In this document: piece after piece, positions 52,693-61,497 of the stretch
Position numbering within the stretch: position 1 is the first letter of the stretch
Layout of the letters: every line of letters begins with the position of its first letter
Source: Treponema sp.
GTDB taxonomy: Bacteria; Spirochaetota; Spirochaetia; Treponematales; Treponemataceae
Direction of reading: 5' to 3'
DNA: 64,000 bases
Assembly (NCBI GenBank): GCA_017550685.1
Contig: JAFZOJ010000134.1
Coordinates: 54,715 to 118,714 of the forward strand
Translations under genes and position numbers: made by a program
Notes under the pieces: generated by a model
Database searches by the model: none
What the model was told of the DNA's origin: nothing
Seen by the model: only the letters and a program-made list of their open reading frames with translations

Positions 52693-54255
52693 ATGAAAAA
52701 ACTATCAGTTTTAATCATTTCTTTATTAATGACAGCAGGCATTTTTGCCCTTGAAGTAAATGAACCGGAACTTCAGGTTACCGGCGGAGAAACCATAGAA
52801 TTCATAAACTATACAGGACCTCATAAGGTAATAGATTCTCTGGCTGCAATTAAGAGCATTGGTTCCAATATGGGAAAAACCATTGTTCCTGAAAAACCTT
52901 CTACAACAGGCAACAAAAACAAATACTATGTTGTACATGCCGTAGATCCAAACGAAAAGGACAAGCTTGATGCAGACATTCTTTTTATTGGTCGTGATGC
53001 AACAGTAGACCATATTAAAAACCTTCGCCGTATCATTAGTGCTTTCCTTTCAAGTGCTTATGGTTATTCAGAAAAAGATGCTGATACACTTGCAGTATTC
53101 GTTACAGTATACAATGCAGTTTATCGCGGAAAATATGATGTATATCAGTCAAAATACAAATCTGTAGTTATGGAAAACCTGAGCAAAGATAACTGTGGTC
53201 TCAGCGTAAACTACAAGGACTGGCCCGGAAAATCAGAAATCGTAATTCCACTTTATGATGTAGCCGGTGGCATTTCTACAGTAGATACTTCTGTAATCAG
53301 TGATTCAACAGTTGTTGATTCTATGCAGGAAGATGATGACAAGAACGTAGACAGCCGCAAGGACATGGTAGACCTTAAGGAACGCGAAGCTGAAAAAGCA
53401 AGCGACAAGGCTCAGCAATCACAGAAAAAGGCAGCTGATGAACAGAAAAAGCTGAACGACACAAAGAAGGAATCTCAGCAGGCTCAGAAGAAGGCTGACG
53501 AAGCTAAGAAAGAAGCTCAGAAGAATCCTACACAAGAAAATAAGAAAAAGGCCGACGAAGCTCAAAAGAAGGCTGATGAAAAGAAAGAAGAAGTAAAACA
53601 GCAGGAAAAGAAAACTGAAGAAGCTAAGCAGGAAGCTAAAGAACAGCAGGAATTTGCTGACAAGAAGCAGACCGAAGCTCAGCAGGAACGCAAGGAAATT
53701 GCTAAGGACCAGCAGGAAGTTCAGGAAAAACAGGCTGCCGAAGCTAAGATGCCTAGCGAATACGGTATTATCCTTTCTGATGAAAAAGCATTGCTCAGCC
53801 GTCTTGTACGCTTTAATACAGATACAGGAGAGATTATCAAAAAGTCACCTGTAACACAAATCCGTAACCGTACAATTTATGCTCTTGGCAACGAGTTTAT
53901 TGCAGTAGCCGGAGAAGACGAAGGTAACGCTGCAATTAAGCTTGTAACAATTGACCAGGTAAATATGGAAGTTACAAGCGAAAGTAACGAAACTCTTGCT
54001 CCGGATTCTGTACTTGTACGTGATGGAAACGACTTCTACTGTGTAATTGCAGACGGAAACGACTGGAAGGTCGGCAAGTTTGATTCAAACCTTATACTCA
54101 AGCTTAAGAGTGATGTAAATGTAAAGAGCTCTACTCCAATTACAATTACAGATTCAGGTGTAGTAATTACCGATTCAAACGGACGCCTTAGACTCTTGAA
54201 CAAGGCAGACCTTAAGTCAATTACAAAAGACAACAGCACTGCTGATGAAAAATAA
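52693..54255 (+). CDS. P83/100-family exported antigen homologue
   Basis: 520 residues. Signal peptide MKKLSVLIISLLMTAGIFA then LEV. N-terminal domain (~20-210) with TGGETIEFINYTGPHKVIDS, and a long coiled coil (~225-350) of Lys/Glu/Gln/Ala heptads (QKKADEAKKEAQKNPTQE), followed by a strand-rich C-terminal domain (~355-515). This architecture is that of Borrelia p83/100 and treponemal homologues. Probably periplasmic and structural. AAGGTGG lies 5 bases before the ATG. An intrinsic terminator follows. Confidence 0.9.
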   Translation: MKKLSVLIISLLMTAGIFALEVNEPELQVTGGETIEFINYTGPHKVIDSLAAIKSIGSNMGKTIVPEKPSTTGNKNKYYVVHAVDPNEKDKLDADILFIGRDATVDHIKNLRRIISAFLSSAYGYSEKDADTLAVFVTVYNAVYRGKYDVYQSKYKSVVMENLSKDNCGLSVNYKDWPGKSEIVIPLYDVAGGISTVDTSVISDSTVVDSMQEDDDKNVDSRKDMVDLKEREAEKASDKAQQSQKKAADEQKKLNDTKKESQQAQKKADEAKKEAQKNPTQENKKKADEAQKKADEKKEEVKQQEKKTEEAKQEAKEQQEFADKKQTEAQQERKEIAKDQQEVQEKQAAEAKMPSEYGIILSDEKALLSRLVRFNTDTGEIIKKSPVTQIRNRTIYALGNEFIAVAGEDEGNAAIKLVTIDQVNMEVTSESNETLAPDSVLVRDGNDFYCVIADGNDWKVGKFDSNLILKLKSDVNVKSSTPITITDSGVVITDSNGRLRLLNKADLKSITKDNSTADEK

Positions 54256-54275
54256 ATAAATCAAGGTGCATAAAA

Positions 54276-54308
54276 AAGGCTGGTTTTAATAACCAGCCTT
54301 TTTTTTTT
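54276..54308 (+). terminator. Intrinsic terminator of the P83/100 gene
   Basis: Perfect stem AAGGCTGGTT (54276-54285) and AACCAGCCTT (54291-54300) with a 5-base loop, followed by eight more T. The upstream A run lets it also act in reverse for the convergent gene at 54322. Confidence 0.95.
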
Positions 54309-54321
54309 ATTTTGATGGATT

Positions 54322-54633
54322 TTATTTTTTAAGCTTTTTCCATTTTTTCAGGACAAGAGTATCGTCTTTTGTTTTTTCAAGAGTAAGCTGCACATGATGC
54401 TCTTGAGATGAAAGAAGCTGCCTGGACATTTTTTTATTACAGATAAATTGTAATTCTTCTCCACTGTCCAGTATTATTGCAGGATAAGGAAAAGGATCAT
54501 TGCCCTTACTTATAATATATCCTGTTACTACAATCTTAGAATTTTTTCCAGACTGTTCATTATTTAATACAGCTGCAGGAAGTAATGAAGTTATAAATAA
54601 TGCTGCCAGAACAATTAATGCTCTTTTTTTCAT
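54322..54633 (-). CDS. Small exported protein of unknown function
   Basis: 103 residues. Signal peptide MKKRALIVLAALFITSLLPA then AVLNNEQ. The mature ~80 residues are strand-rich and lysine-rich (SKIVVTGYIISKGNDPFPYP, LTLEKTKDDTLVLKKWKKLK) and could be a small OB-like fold. Not recognised. A GGGG run lies about 7 bases before the ATG. Ten bases downstream of the M30-like lipoprotein gene, so probably co-transcribed with it. Confidence 0.75.
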   Translation of the reverse strand: MKKRALIVLAALFITSLLPAAVLNNEQSGKNSKIVVTGYIISKGNDPFPYPAIILDSGEELQFICNKKMSRQLLSSQEHHVQLTLEKTKDDTLVLKKWKKLKK

Positions 54634-54643
54634 TTTTTACCCC

Positions 54644-56326
54644 CTAATAGATAGTCCAATAATCTATTGGAGTTGTTGTACGTTTAGCAAAGGTGAACGA
54701 AGAAATATTCTTTCCAGCCCAATGGATTGAAAAACCTAAAGGACCAAGATCCGGATTTATACTGTAATCTGACTGTGTATAAATTCTTGGAGTAACTGTC
54801 TGTTTCTTTTTAGTTTTATTTTCTTCGTATTCAACATATACAGTATCAAGATTGATTTTCGTAAAATAAAGTTCAGCATCTTCGCTGGCTTTAACTTCCC
54901 TGTTCAGTGTAATAAAAGTATCGCTTGCAGATGTAGCTTCTTTTGTTGTTATAAGACACATAGGAAAATCTTCTACAACTGAATCAAAGTTAGAAGATGA
55001 TTTGTATACCTTTTGCAAAGCTTTTGTAATTGCAGTCTCATCTACATATTCACTTTGTGCAATTTCTTTAATAAGATTTATACCGCCATAGTTTCTGGCA
55101 AGATATGCACCAAAAGCGTAAGTGTTTGCATAATTTACAAAAGCATACATGGTTGTATAATCAGTACCTGTAAGATAAACATATTTACCGTCTTTAACAG
55201 TTCCAACTGTATAAGGATTATTCCAGTTAATAAAACCATAATTATGATAAAGATTAAAATATGGAAGTCTTGCCTGAGGAGAATGAATATAATAATCATC
55301 TCCAAACAGATATTTTGCAAACATATCTTCTGTTGTCATGGAAAGCATTTCTGTAAACCATGAACTGCAGGATGGTGCTGAATTTGCCTTGTCCGGATAT
55401 TTAGTAAGATAGTTCAAGGTCTTTACGACAAAGTTTATCATATGATTAAATTCATGAACTAATGTTGAATACATTTCTTCCGGTGATTCTTTAAGATAAT
55501 ATGAATCTACATAAAATACTTCGCATTCATTCGATTTTACATCACCATAGTATTTTTTATTATCTTCAAGATATTTTTTATTAAACAAATCTCCGCTATA
55601 GAAATAACCCATAATATCGCCTTTGGAACCGTCGCCATAAAGGTCAGAAATTACAATTGCGATTTTATCACCGCATGGTACAAAATAATCACTATTATAA
55701 CTTTCGTAAATCGGGTCACCCATAATAGTGGTTTCAAGTTCATAACAGTCATTAAATTTTTTATTTAAAGCGTCTATTATGGAATCTTCAATAGTAACTT
55801 TATTATCAACAAAAACATAACAGTGATGGTCATGATTATTGACGTCTCCTGCTTTGAGGGTTACATTAATTTCAGTCATTTTACCGTCCATAAAATCACT
55901 GCTGTTGTTTTTACTTGTATATGACCAGAATTTAGTTTTTGAACTGATTGTATCACTTTTTCCTGTAACTATCGGATTTTCATTTGCAGCACGTGCTGTA
56001 ACTTTAGGAGCTTCTTTAAATGCCTTCATAAAATTATCATTCATCTGCTGAGCAGCATTATTAAATTTCTTTGCTGGAATAAAACTGTCATTCAAAACTT
56101 CTTTATTATCAGCGGCATTACGGCTCTGTGCACCAACAATATATCCGGTATCACCAGACCTGATTATCTGATTTGTAGAAGTATTATATTTTAATAAAAA
56201 TATATTTCCTGTTTTTCCGGCAGGTATATCAACATTCTGTGTTACATAAGGATTCTTATCCTTTTTTCCACAACCAGTCATCAAAACTGCTGTTATTATT
56301 AAACCTGCAAGTATTACCTTTTTCAT
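54644..56326 (-). CDS. Lipoprotein zinc metallopeptidase, M30 (hyicolysin)-like
   Basis: 560 residues. Lipoprotein signal MKKVILAGLIITAVLMTGC (lipobox MTGC, Cys19). Zinc motif HEFNHMINF near residue 294 (H-E-x-x-H) and the downstream glutamate block WFTEMLSMTTED near 327 fit the gluzincin M30 family. The N-terminal ~200 residues are a separate strand-rich region. Surface or periplasmic protease is likely; substrate unknown. GGAGG lies just before the ATG. It follows the adenylate cyclase gene by 17 bp and precedes the small exported protein. Confidence 0.88.
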   Translation of the reverse strand: MKKVILAGLIITAVLMTGCGKKDKNPYVTQNVDIPAGKTGNIFLLKYNTSTNQIIRSGDTGYIVGAQSRNAADNKEVLNDSFIPAKKFNNAAQQMNDNFMKAFKEAPKVTARAANENPIVTGKSDTISSKTKFWSYTSKNNSSDFMDGKMTEINVTLKAGDVNNHDHHCYVFVDNKVTIEDSIIDALNKKFNDCYELETTIMGDPIYESYNSDYFVPCGDKIAIVISDLYGDGSKGDIMGYFYSGDLFNKKYLEDNKKYYGDVKSNECEVFYVDSYYLKESPEEMYSTLVHEFNHMINFVVKTLNYLTKYPDKANSAPSCSSWFTEMLSMTTEDMFAKYLFGDDYYIHSPQARLPYFNLYHNYGFINWNNPYTVGTVKDGKYVYLTGTDYTTMYAFVNYANTYAFGAYLARNYGGINLIKEIAQSEYVDETAITKALQKVYKSSSNFDSVVEDFPMCLITTKEATSASDTFITLNREVKASEDAELYFTKINLDTVYVEYEENKTKKKQTVTPRIYTQSDYSINPDLGPLGFSIHWAGKNISSFTFAKRTTTPIDYWTIY

Positions 56327-56343
56327 TTTTTTCCTCCGGTAAA

Positions 56344-59280
56344 TTACTTAGATGTCATGTTCATTACGCCGTCCCAGTCGGCAGAAACACCTTTTTTAAT
56401 ATAATTTTTACAACGCTCTGCAAATATTAAAGCAGTTGGATCGCCGTTTGGTAACATTTTAGAAGCTTTTACAAACATTTTTCCTGCCTCTGCAAAATCC
56501 TTGAGCAGGTATTTGTCCAAAGCATTATTAAATACATCCAGTTCTTCTAGCTCAAGCTTACCAAGCTCTTCTGTAAAGCCAAGTACATTATAAAGCTGAA
56601 CCGGTGTAGATCTTCCGACTACCCTAACCCTGTCCAGACGCCTTACGGTAATCTTTCCCTGATTTGCGCCTGTATTTGCCATATTCCAGGTATCTTCGGA
56701 ACACATAATCCAGGTGCCGTATACCTTGTTTACACCTTCAAGACGGCTTGCAAGGTTTACAGTATCTCCAATCATAGTATAGTTAAGCTTACTGAATTGT
56801 TCAGTTTTACTACCCATAAGTCCTACAAAGGCTTCTCCGGAGTTTATACCGATACGTGTCTGAAGCGGCTTTAACTGAATTGTTTCTTTGGTTCCGTCTT
56901 CGTTTTCAACTTCTATTGGATCAAAAAGCTCCTGGTGGGTCTGGTTAAACTGGATTTCTGCCTTTTTCATGCGGATTGCAGAGTCCAGACAAAGATATGC
57001 CCATTCTTCGGGAGTATGTGTCTCCAGCGGATCCGGCGCACCAAACATAGAAATAATAGCATCACCTTCGTATTTATCGATGTTACCGTTATTTACAAGA
57101 ATCTCGTTAGACATGGATCCAAGGTATTCGTTAAGGATTTCGATAAGTTTGTTTGGTCCTTCTTCCTTGTAAATCTTACCAATGCTTTCACTCAATGTAG
57201 AGAACTTTTGAATATCAGAGAACAAGGCTGTAATACATTTTTTCTGACCTTCTGTTTTGAAAGCATCTGGGTTTGCACGCAGCTGGGCAACTGTATCCTT
57301 GTTTGCAAAAGAAGCCGCAATTTCTGTAATAAAGCGTTTTTCGCGGCTGCTTACTACATAACGGTAAACAACGCCCGCAAGATAATTGATGATTGAATAG
57401 AATATTACGCCGCCGACCATCGGGATATAAATCAGGAACAGAGGCAATGTTGTAAGGAATGCACCGATTATAACAAAGGTTACTATACCGTTTACCAGGT
57501 TTTTGGTAGAAGAACGTGCATTACAAAGCAGAATCTGCAGAATAATTGTAATGAGGAACGAAACTAAAAGTCCTATATACCATGGAAGCGGTGTTATAAA
57601 GTTCCGGGTAATAACAGTGTTCATGATATTTGCGTGAATGAGTACGTTTACATACTGCTTAGAGAACGGATTGGCACCGATATCTGTTGTAGAAGCAGCG
57701 GTATGACCGAAAATACAGTACTTGCCTTCTACTTCTTTTTTATAATCGCTAAAGAGCTCAAGATAATCGTTGATGTTTGCAGAGATTTCTTCAAAGATTT
57801 CTGAATAGCTGTCCAGCCAGTCTCCATAACCGCTGTCAGGATTTTCCTGAACATAAGCTTTTATATCCTCAAAAAAGCCTGCTTTGGTAAAATCAAGAAC
57901 TTCATTAAAGAACTGATTTCTTAAACCGTAGTAGTTTTCGTAATCTTCAGGATAAAGTCCGTCAAGATACTTACCGTCATCACCACGGCCTGTACAAAGG
58001 TCAAGGAGCTGGCCTTTATAATCATTAAGCTCTGTGTAAAACTCAATCAAATCCATAAGGACAGCGTAATAATCAAGCGGAATACCTTCGTTATCAAAAA
58101 CAACAGGAATATCACCTGTGTCTCCGGACAAAAGCTTCATGTTTTCGATAAGGCCTTTTTCAACTCTGTCCAGCAAAAGAAGCGGATAAACATAGATTGT
58201 GTTACAACCATAAAGCTGTTTTGTATTGTTTTTGTTTTCCTTTGCGGCTTCGTGCTGCCAGTTAATGAGCATCTGACCATGTTCATCCAGAGGAATCTTT
58301 ACATCATGAGGCTCTGTGTCTCCAGGAAACATTGCATTTTTTAAGATAAGTGCATTTTTTGTACGCTCAAATTCTGTTATTCCGAGCATATCCATCAAAG
58401 GCCAGAAGGTTAACTGTCCAAGGTACTTACCGTCATATTCGTAGAAAAGCTCGTTTCGGCGGCGGATACCGTCTGTATCAATGTTTGAGTTTGTATAACC
58501 AACACCTCTTGCATGTCTTACAAGCAGGTCCATAGCAGGTGTAAAGCCTTTCTTTTCGTCAGGATAAGTTTCGTTAATGTTGTAGTTATTGTCGTTTAAA
58601 ATATAGTTTTTAGGATCCTTAATCTGGGCAAACATCATATTGTTGCGGATAAAGTTTGTATCCTGTTCTGTGATTGAAGTATAGTTTAAGTCAATATAGT
58701 TTACTGTAAGGTAGGTATTTCCAAAAAACTGAATAGCTTTGGCAAAATAAGCATCGTTATCAAAAGCGATGTTATCTGAAACATAGGTATATAAATCGTC
58801 GTAAACAGGATACAGATAGTCCTGAATATAAGAATCTGCAAGCGTATCAGCATCTTTTACGGAATAGCCCTGCTGCAAGGCCGTAGGAACTGCATGCATA
58901 AGCTCTGCAGAAAGCTGCTGCGTTTCGGAAATCTTATTGTTGATGTTTTTGATGGCGTCCGAAGCAATGGCTTTTGAAGAAGGCGAAATATACTCAATAT
59001 CGAATATACTTGCCTGTGCACCCAGCTCCTTTAAGCGGATAAGCACATCGGCAAGAATATCGCGGCTCCATGGCCATTCACCAAGATTGTTTATATCATC
59101 ATCATTAATGGCAACAACCATTACCTTTTCGTTCATAGGCGGATCTTTGGTAAAACGCAAAAGACCATCATAAAGACGAAGATCGAGTTTTTCAAATACA
59201 TTAAAAATACAAAGGATTGAAATTATTGCAGCAAGAATTACGCTGAAACCTAAGTTGATAATAAGTGATTTATTTTTCAT
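56344..59280 (-). CDS. Adenylate/guanylate cyclase with CHASE2 sensor
   Basis: 978 residues. TM1 at ~8-28; an extracytoplasmic CHASE2 domain (~30-560: LDLRLYDGLLRF, VMVVAINDDDINNLGEWPWS, later YCIFGHTAASTTDIGANPFS); three TMs at ~575-660; class III cyclase (~690-880) with both metal aspartates (ALFSDIQKFSTLSES, DKYEGDAIISMFGAP) and YTMIGDTVNLASRLEGVN; a short TPR-like tail. It makes cAMP or cGMP from an external cue. A TG-C-TATAAT box ends seven bases before the ATG. A possible source of ligand for the CNB protein at 19792. Confidence 0.95.
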   Translation of the reverse strand: MKNKSLIINLGFSVILAAIISILCIFNVFEKLDLRLYDGLLRFTKDPPMNEKVMVVAINDDDINNLGEWPWSRDILADVLIRLKELGAQASIFDIEYISPSSKAIASDAIKNINNKISETQQLSAELMHAVPTALQQGYSVKDADTLADSYIQDYLYPVYDDLYTYVSDNIAFDNDAYFAKAIQFFGNTYLTVNYIDLNYTSITEQDTNFIRNNMMFAQIKDPKNYILNDNNYNINETYPDEKKGFTPAMDLLVRHARGVGYTNSNIDTDGIRRRNELFYEYDGKYLGQLTFWPLMDMLGITEFERTKNALILKNAMFPGDTEPHDVKIPLDEHGQMLINWQHEAAKENKNNTKQLYGCNTIYVYPLLLLDRVEKGLIENMKLLSGDTGDIPVVFDNEGIPLDYYAVLMDLIEFYTELNDYKGQLLDLCTGRGDDGKYLDGLYPEDYENYYGLRNQFFNEVLDFTKAGFFEDIKAYVQENPDSGYGDWLDSYSEIFEEISANINDYLELFSDYKKEVEGKYCIFGHTAASTTDIGANPFSKQYVNVLIHANIMNTVITRNFITPLPWYIGLLVSFLITIILQILLCNARSSTKNLVNGIVTFVIIGAFLTTLPLFLIYIPMVGGVIFYSIINYLAGVVYRYVVSSREKRFITEIAASFANKDTVAQLRANPDAFKTEGQKKCITALFSDIQKFSTLSESIGKIYKEEGPNKLIEILNEYLGSMSNEILVNNGNIDKYEGDAIISMFGAPDPLETHTPEEWAYLCLDSAIRMKKAEIQFNQTHQELFDPIEVENEDGTKETIQLKPLQTRIGINSGEAFVGLMGSKTEQFSKLNYTMIGDTVNLASRLEGVNKVYGTWIMCSEDTWNMANTGANQGKITVRRLDRVRVVGRSTPVQLYNVLGFTEELGKLELEELDVFNNALDKYLLKDFAEAGKMFVKASKMLPNGDPTALIFAERCKNYIKKGVSADWDGVMNMTSK

Positions 59281-59287
59281 GACAAAT

Positions 59288-59296
59288 ATTATAGCA
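59288..59296 (-). promoter_or_regulatory. Extended -10 box for the adenylate cyclase gene, leaderless layout
   Basis: TGCTATAAT on the minus strand (59296-59288), a perfect TGnTATAAT, seven bases before the ATG at 59280. Confidence 0.6.
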
Positions 59297-59317
59297 GATT
59301 TTTCTATATATTGCCAT

Positions 59318-60010
59318 TTATTTTTTTAATGATTCCAGTGCGATTTTGGCGGCCAGCTGTTCTGCTTCTTTTTTGGATTTGGCTTTTGCGGGGCCAAAGG
59401 TCTGGTCTCCAAGAATTACATTTACGCTGAAGGTCTGGTCGTGTGCAGGGCCTGTTTTAGAAACAAGCTGATATTGAGGGCATTTCTTGTATTCTTTCTG
59501 ATATTTTTCCTGAAGCTGGGTCTTATAATCTTTGATTCCGTCTGTAACTGCGTGCTCAACCTGTGGAATTATAAACTCAAGGACATATTTTTCGGCATTT
59601 TTATAACCGCTGTCCAGGTAATAGGCTCCGATTACTGCTTCCATACAGTCGGCAAGAATGGCAGGCTTGGTTCTTCCGCCGGTTGCTTCTTCGCCTTTTC
59701 CAAGGATGAGGAGCTTGTCTATGCCAATTTCCAGCGCAACAGGTGCCAGAGCCTTTTCTGAAACGACGGCTGATTTGATTTTGGCCAGGTCTCCCTCGGG
59801 ATTTTCAAAATTATTATAAAGATAGGAAGCTGTTACCATGCCGAGCACGGAATCTCCAAGAAATTCCAGGCGTTCGTTGTTCTTTATGTGCTTTTTTTCG
59901 TTGGTAATACTGCGATGATGGAACGCAAGGTCCAGAAGTTCCAGATTCTTAAAGCGGATTTTGACTTTTTTGCAGAACAGATTAAGCTGTTCTTTGCGTG
60001 ATTTGTCCAT
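59318..60010 (-). CDS. rnc: Ribonuclease III
   Basis: 230 residues from ATG 60010 (MDKSRKEQLNLFCKKVKIRF). A longer start at 60052 adds SGLTRQ-type residues read from a REP hairpin and is rejected. RNase III signature ERLEFLGDSVLGMVTA near 47-62, second catalytic block LADCMEAVIGAYYLDSG near 115-131, and a C-terminal dsRNA-binding domain (DYKTQLQEKYQKEYKKCPQY, KSKKEAEQLAAKIAL). Processes rRNA and structured RNA, so it could act on hairpins described here. A further ~40 bp separate it from the cyclase gene. Confidence 0.95.
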   Translation of the reverse strand: MDKSRKEQLNLFCKKVKIRFKNLELLDLAFHHRSITNEKKHIKNNERLEFLGDSVLGMVTASYLYNNFENPEGDLAKIKSAVVSEKALAPVALEIGIDKLLILGKGEEATGGRTKPAILADCMEAVIGAYYLDSGYKNAEKYVLEFIIPQVEHAVTDGIKDYKTQLQEKYQKEYKKCPQYQLVSKTGPAHDQTFSVNVILGDQTFGPAKAKSKKEAEQLAAKIALESLKK

Positions 60011-60023
60011 GTTTTTAATAAAA

Positions 60024-60165
60024 GATTGTCGGGTCAAGCCCGACAATGACAATTTGTTCTGTCATTACCGGATTTGACTCGACAATGACAATTTGGTCTG
60101 TCATTACCGGGCTTGATTCGACAATGACAATTTGTTCTGTCATTACCGGGCTTGACCCGGTAATC
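60024..60165. repeat. Tandem REP-like hairpins, 39-bp period
   Basis: Four hairpins in a row, starting near 60024, 60061, 60100 and 60139; the last three begin GTCATTACCGG and are spaced exactly 39 bp. They lie between rnc and the acpP terminator and encode a spurious 13-residue repeat (SVITGLDST) in one frame. Confidence 0.85.
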
Positions 60166-60167
60166 TA

Positions 60168-60201
60168 TAAAAAAAAAGTACAAGCTCATCACTTGTACTT
60201 T
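60168..60201 (-). terminator. Intrinsic terminator downstream of acpP
   Basis: On the minus strand AAAGTACAAG (60201-60192) pairs with CTTGTACTTT (60184-60175) around a 7-base loop and runs into a T tract (60177-60169). Confidence 0.85.
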
Positions 60202-60226
60202 CTTAATAAAGACGTTTTGTCCTTAA

Positions 60227-60466
60227 TTATTTGCCCAGTTCTGCTTTGATGAAATCATAAGCATCGCGAACTGTTTCAAATTCGTTTGCTTTTTCATCAG
60301 GAATGCTTACACCAAGTTCTTCTTCGATTGCATAAACCAATTCGTAAGTATCCAGGCTGTCTGCACCAAGGTCATTTCTGAATGAAGCATCAAGTGTAAC
60401 CTTTGCTGCATCAATGTCCAATTTCTCAACAATAAGTTTCTGCATTTTTTCAAACAATTCGTCCAT
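60227..60466 (-). CDS. acpP: Acyl carrier protein
   Basis: 79 residues, acidic. The phosphopantetheine site GADSLDTYELVYAIEEELG is near residues 34-52 with the modified Ser in DSL. Carries fatty acyl chains as thioesters. GGAG lies 7 bases before the ATG, and it is 15 bp downstream of rpmF, so the two are one operon, the standard bacterial arrangement. The rnc gene follows beyond a terminator and REP array. Confidence 0.97.
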   Translation of the reverse strand: MDELFEKMQKLIVEKLDIDAAKVTLDASFRNDLGADSLDTYELVYAIEEELGVSIPDEKANEFETVRDAYDFIKAELGK

Positions 60467-60481
60467 TTTTAATCTCCTGAA

Positions 60482-60670
60482 TTATCCGTTGATCTCTGGT
60501 GTAATAATCTGACGTCCACGGTAGAAACCGCATTTTGGACATACATGATGAGACTGTACAAGGTTTCCGCAATTGTTGCATTCTACAAGCTGTGGAGCCT
60601 TAAGTTTCATATTGATAGTCTGGCGTCTTTTTGTTACGGCCTTCGATACTTTTGATCTAGGTACTGCCAT
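60482..60670 (-). CDS. rpmF: 50S ribosomal protein L32
   Basis: 62 residues beginning MAVPRSKVSKAVTKRRQTIN, with the zinc-ribbon pattern CNNCGNLV and CPKCGFY (residues ~32-48). A GAGG ribosome site lies about 6 bases before the ATG. Co-transcribed with acpP. The sixth, diverged copy of the structured element sits upstream with its left arm 95-100 bp away. Confidence 0.97.
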   Translation of the reverse strand: MAVPRSKVSKAVTKRRQTINMKLKAPQLVECNNCGNLVQSHHVCPKCGFYRGRQIITPEING

Positions 60671-60764
60671 ATATGTAACCTCACATTAAAAAATCATATA
60701 ATAGTTTTAATATAATACTACAAATTTGAAGTAAATGTCAACATCAAGAAAAGAATGCAATCAC

Positions 60765-60919
60765 GTATAAAAAAAACGCTCCCGGTCTGCTTGAGGATTA
60801 AAAACCGCAGGCTCGCCTGCTACACGCTGAAGTGCCTTGTAATTATATAAGTGGCCGCCTGGCGGCCGCACTTCAGAGTGTTTTTTAATCCCCAATCAGC
60901 CCTCCGCGTTTTTTTTACG
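60765..60919 (+). repeat. Diverged structured element, copy F
   Basis: Little sequence identity with copies A-E, yet the same plan. Outer A8CGC (60769-60779) with GCGT8 (60906-60916); P1 CTGcTTGaGGATTAAAAA (60788-60804) with TTTTTAATCCcCAAtCAG (60882-60899); P2 GCAGGC-TC-GCCTGC (60807-60820); P3 CTGAAGTG (60827-60834) with CACTTCAG (60869-60876), again with G opposite A (60826, 60877) and then CAC/GTG; P4 GGCCGCC-T-GGCGGCC (60853-60867). The CTCCCGGTC end faces the rpmF start. It fills most of the 285 bp between rpmF and coaD. Confidence 0.85.
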
Positions 60920-60955
60920 GTGATTTCCTGTTGTTATCCGGTTTTTCTTCACTTC

Positions 60956-61441
60956 CTATTTACTATTACCTAATTTTTTTTTAAGTGCGTCCACAACAAG
61001 CGGCGGAACCATGCGGGAAATATCGCCTCCAAACAGGGCCAGTTCTTTTATACTGCTGCTTTTTACTACGCCCCACTTTTCTTTGGATGGGAGGAACATG
61101 GTTTCTATCTGAGGGTTTAAGTTCTGGTTCATGTGGGCAAGCTCAAATTCGTAGGAAAAATCGTTTGACGAGCGGATTCCGCGGATCAGGACTTTGGCTC
61201 CGGTTTCTTTGGCGTAGTTTACGATAAGTCCTTCCCAAAGGTGAACCTGTACATTCTTGTAATCCTTTAACAGTTCCTTAAGCATATCCAGCCTTTCTGA
61301 TTCACTGAACATATACTGCTTGGCTGGGTTTACGGAAATAACTACATCAACATCATCAAAAAGCTTTGAGGCGCGCTGAATAATATCAAGATGACCATTG
61401 GTCGGAGGGTCAAAAGAACCCGGAAAAACTGCTTTTAACAT
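60956..61441 (-). CDS. coaD: Phosphopantetheine adenylyltransferase
   Basis: 161 residues, the standard size. Nucleotidyltransferase motif MLKAVFPGSFDPPTNGHLDI at the start, NPAKQYMFS near 38, IRGIRSSNDFSYEFELAHMN near 86-105 and KWGVVKSSSIKELA near 120. It catalyses the penultimate step of coenzyme A synthesis and so supplies both CoA metabolism and, indirectly, the acyl carrier protein's prosthetic group. Divergent from the lipoprotein gene at 61498. Confidence 0.97.
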   Translation of the reverse strand: MLKAVFPGSFDPPTNGHLDIIQRASKLFDDVDVVISVNPAKQYMFSESERLDMLKELLKDYKNVQVHLWEGLIVNYAKETGAKVLIRGIRSSNDFSYEFELAHMNQNLNPQIETMFLPSKEKWGVVKSSSIKELALFGGDISRMVPPLVVDALKKKLGNSK

Positions 61442-61459
61442 AATTTATTTGTACTTTAT

Positions 61460-61489
61460 TTGACGAAACTAGGCAATAGATGATATATT
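61460..61489 (+). promoter_or_regulatory. Sigma-70-type promoter, leaderless layout
   Basis: TTGACG (61460-61465), 18 bp spacer, TG-A-TATATT (61481-61489), eight bases, ATG at 61498. The in-frame ATG at 61480 overlaps the -10 and cannot be the start. Confidence 0.65.
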
Positions 61490-61497
61490 TTAAGCGT

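Noticed and set aside
60024..60165. Tandem array considered as a CRISPR
   Set aside because: Whole units repeat without unique spacers, each unit is a hairpin, and no cas gene is near.
60046..60249. 67-residue ORF of 13-residue repeats
   Set aside because: Translation of the tandem REP hairpins and the acpP terminator; no start signal.
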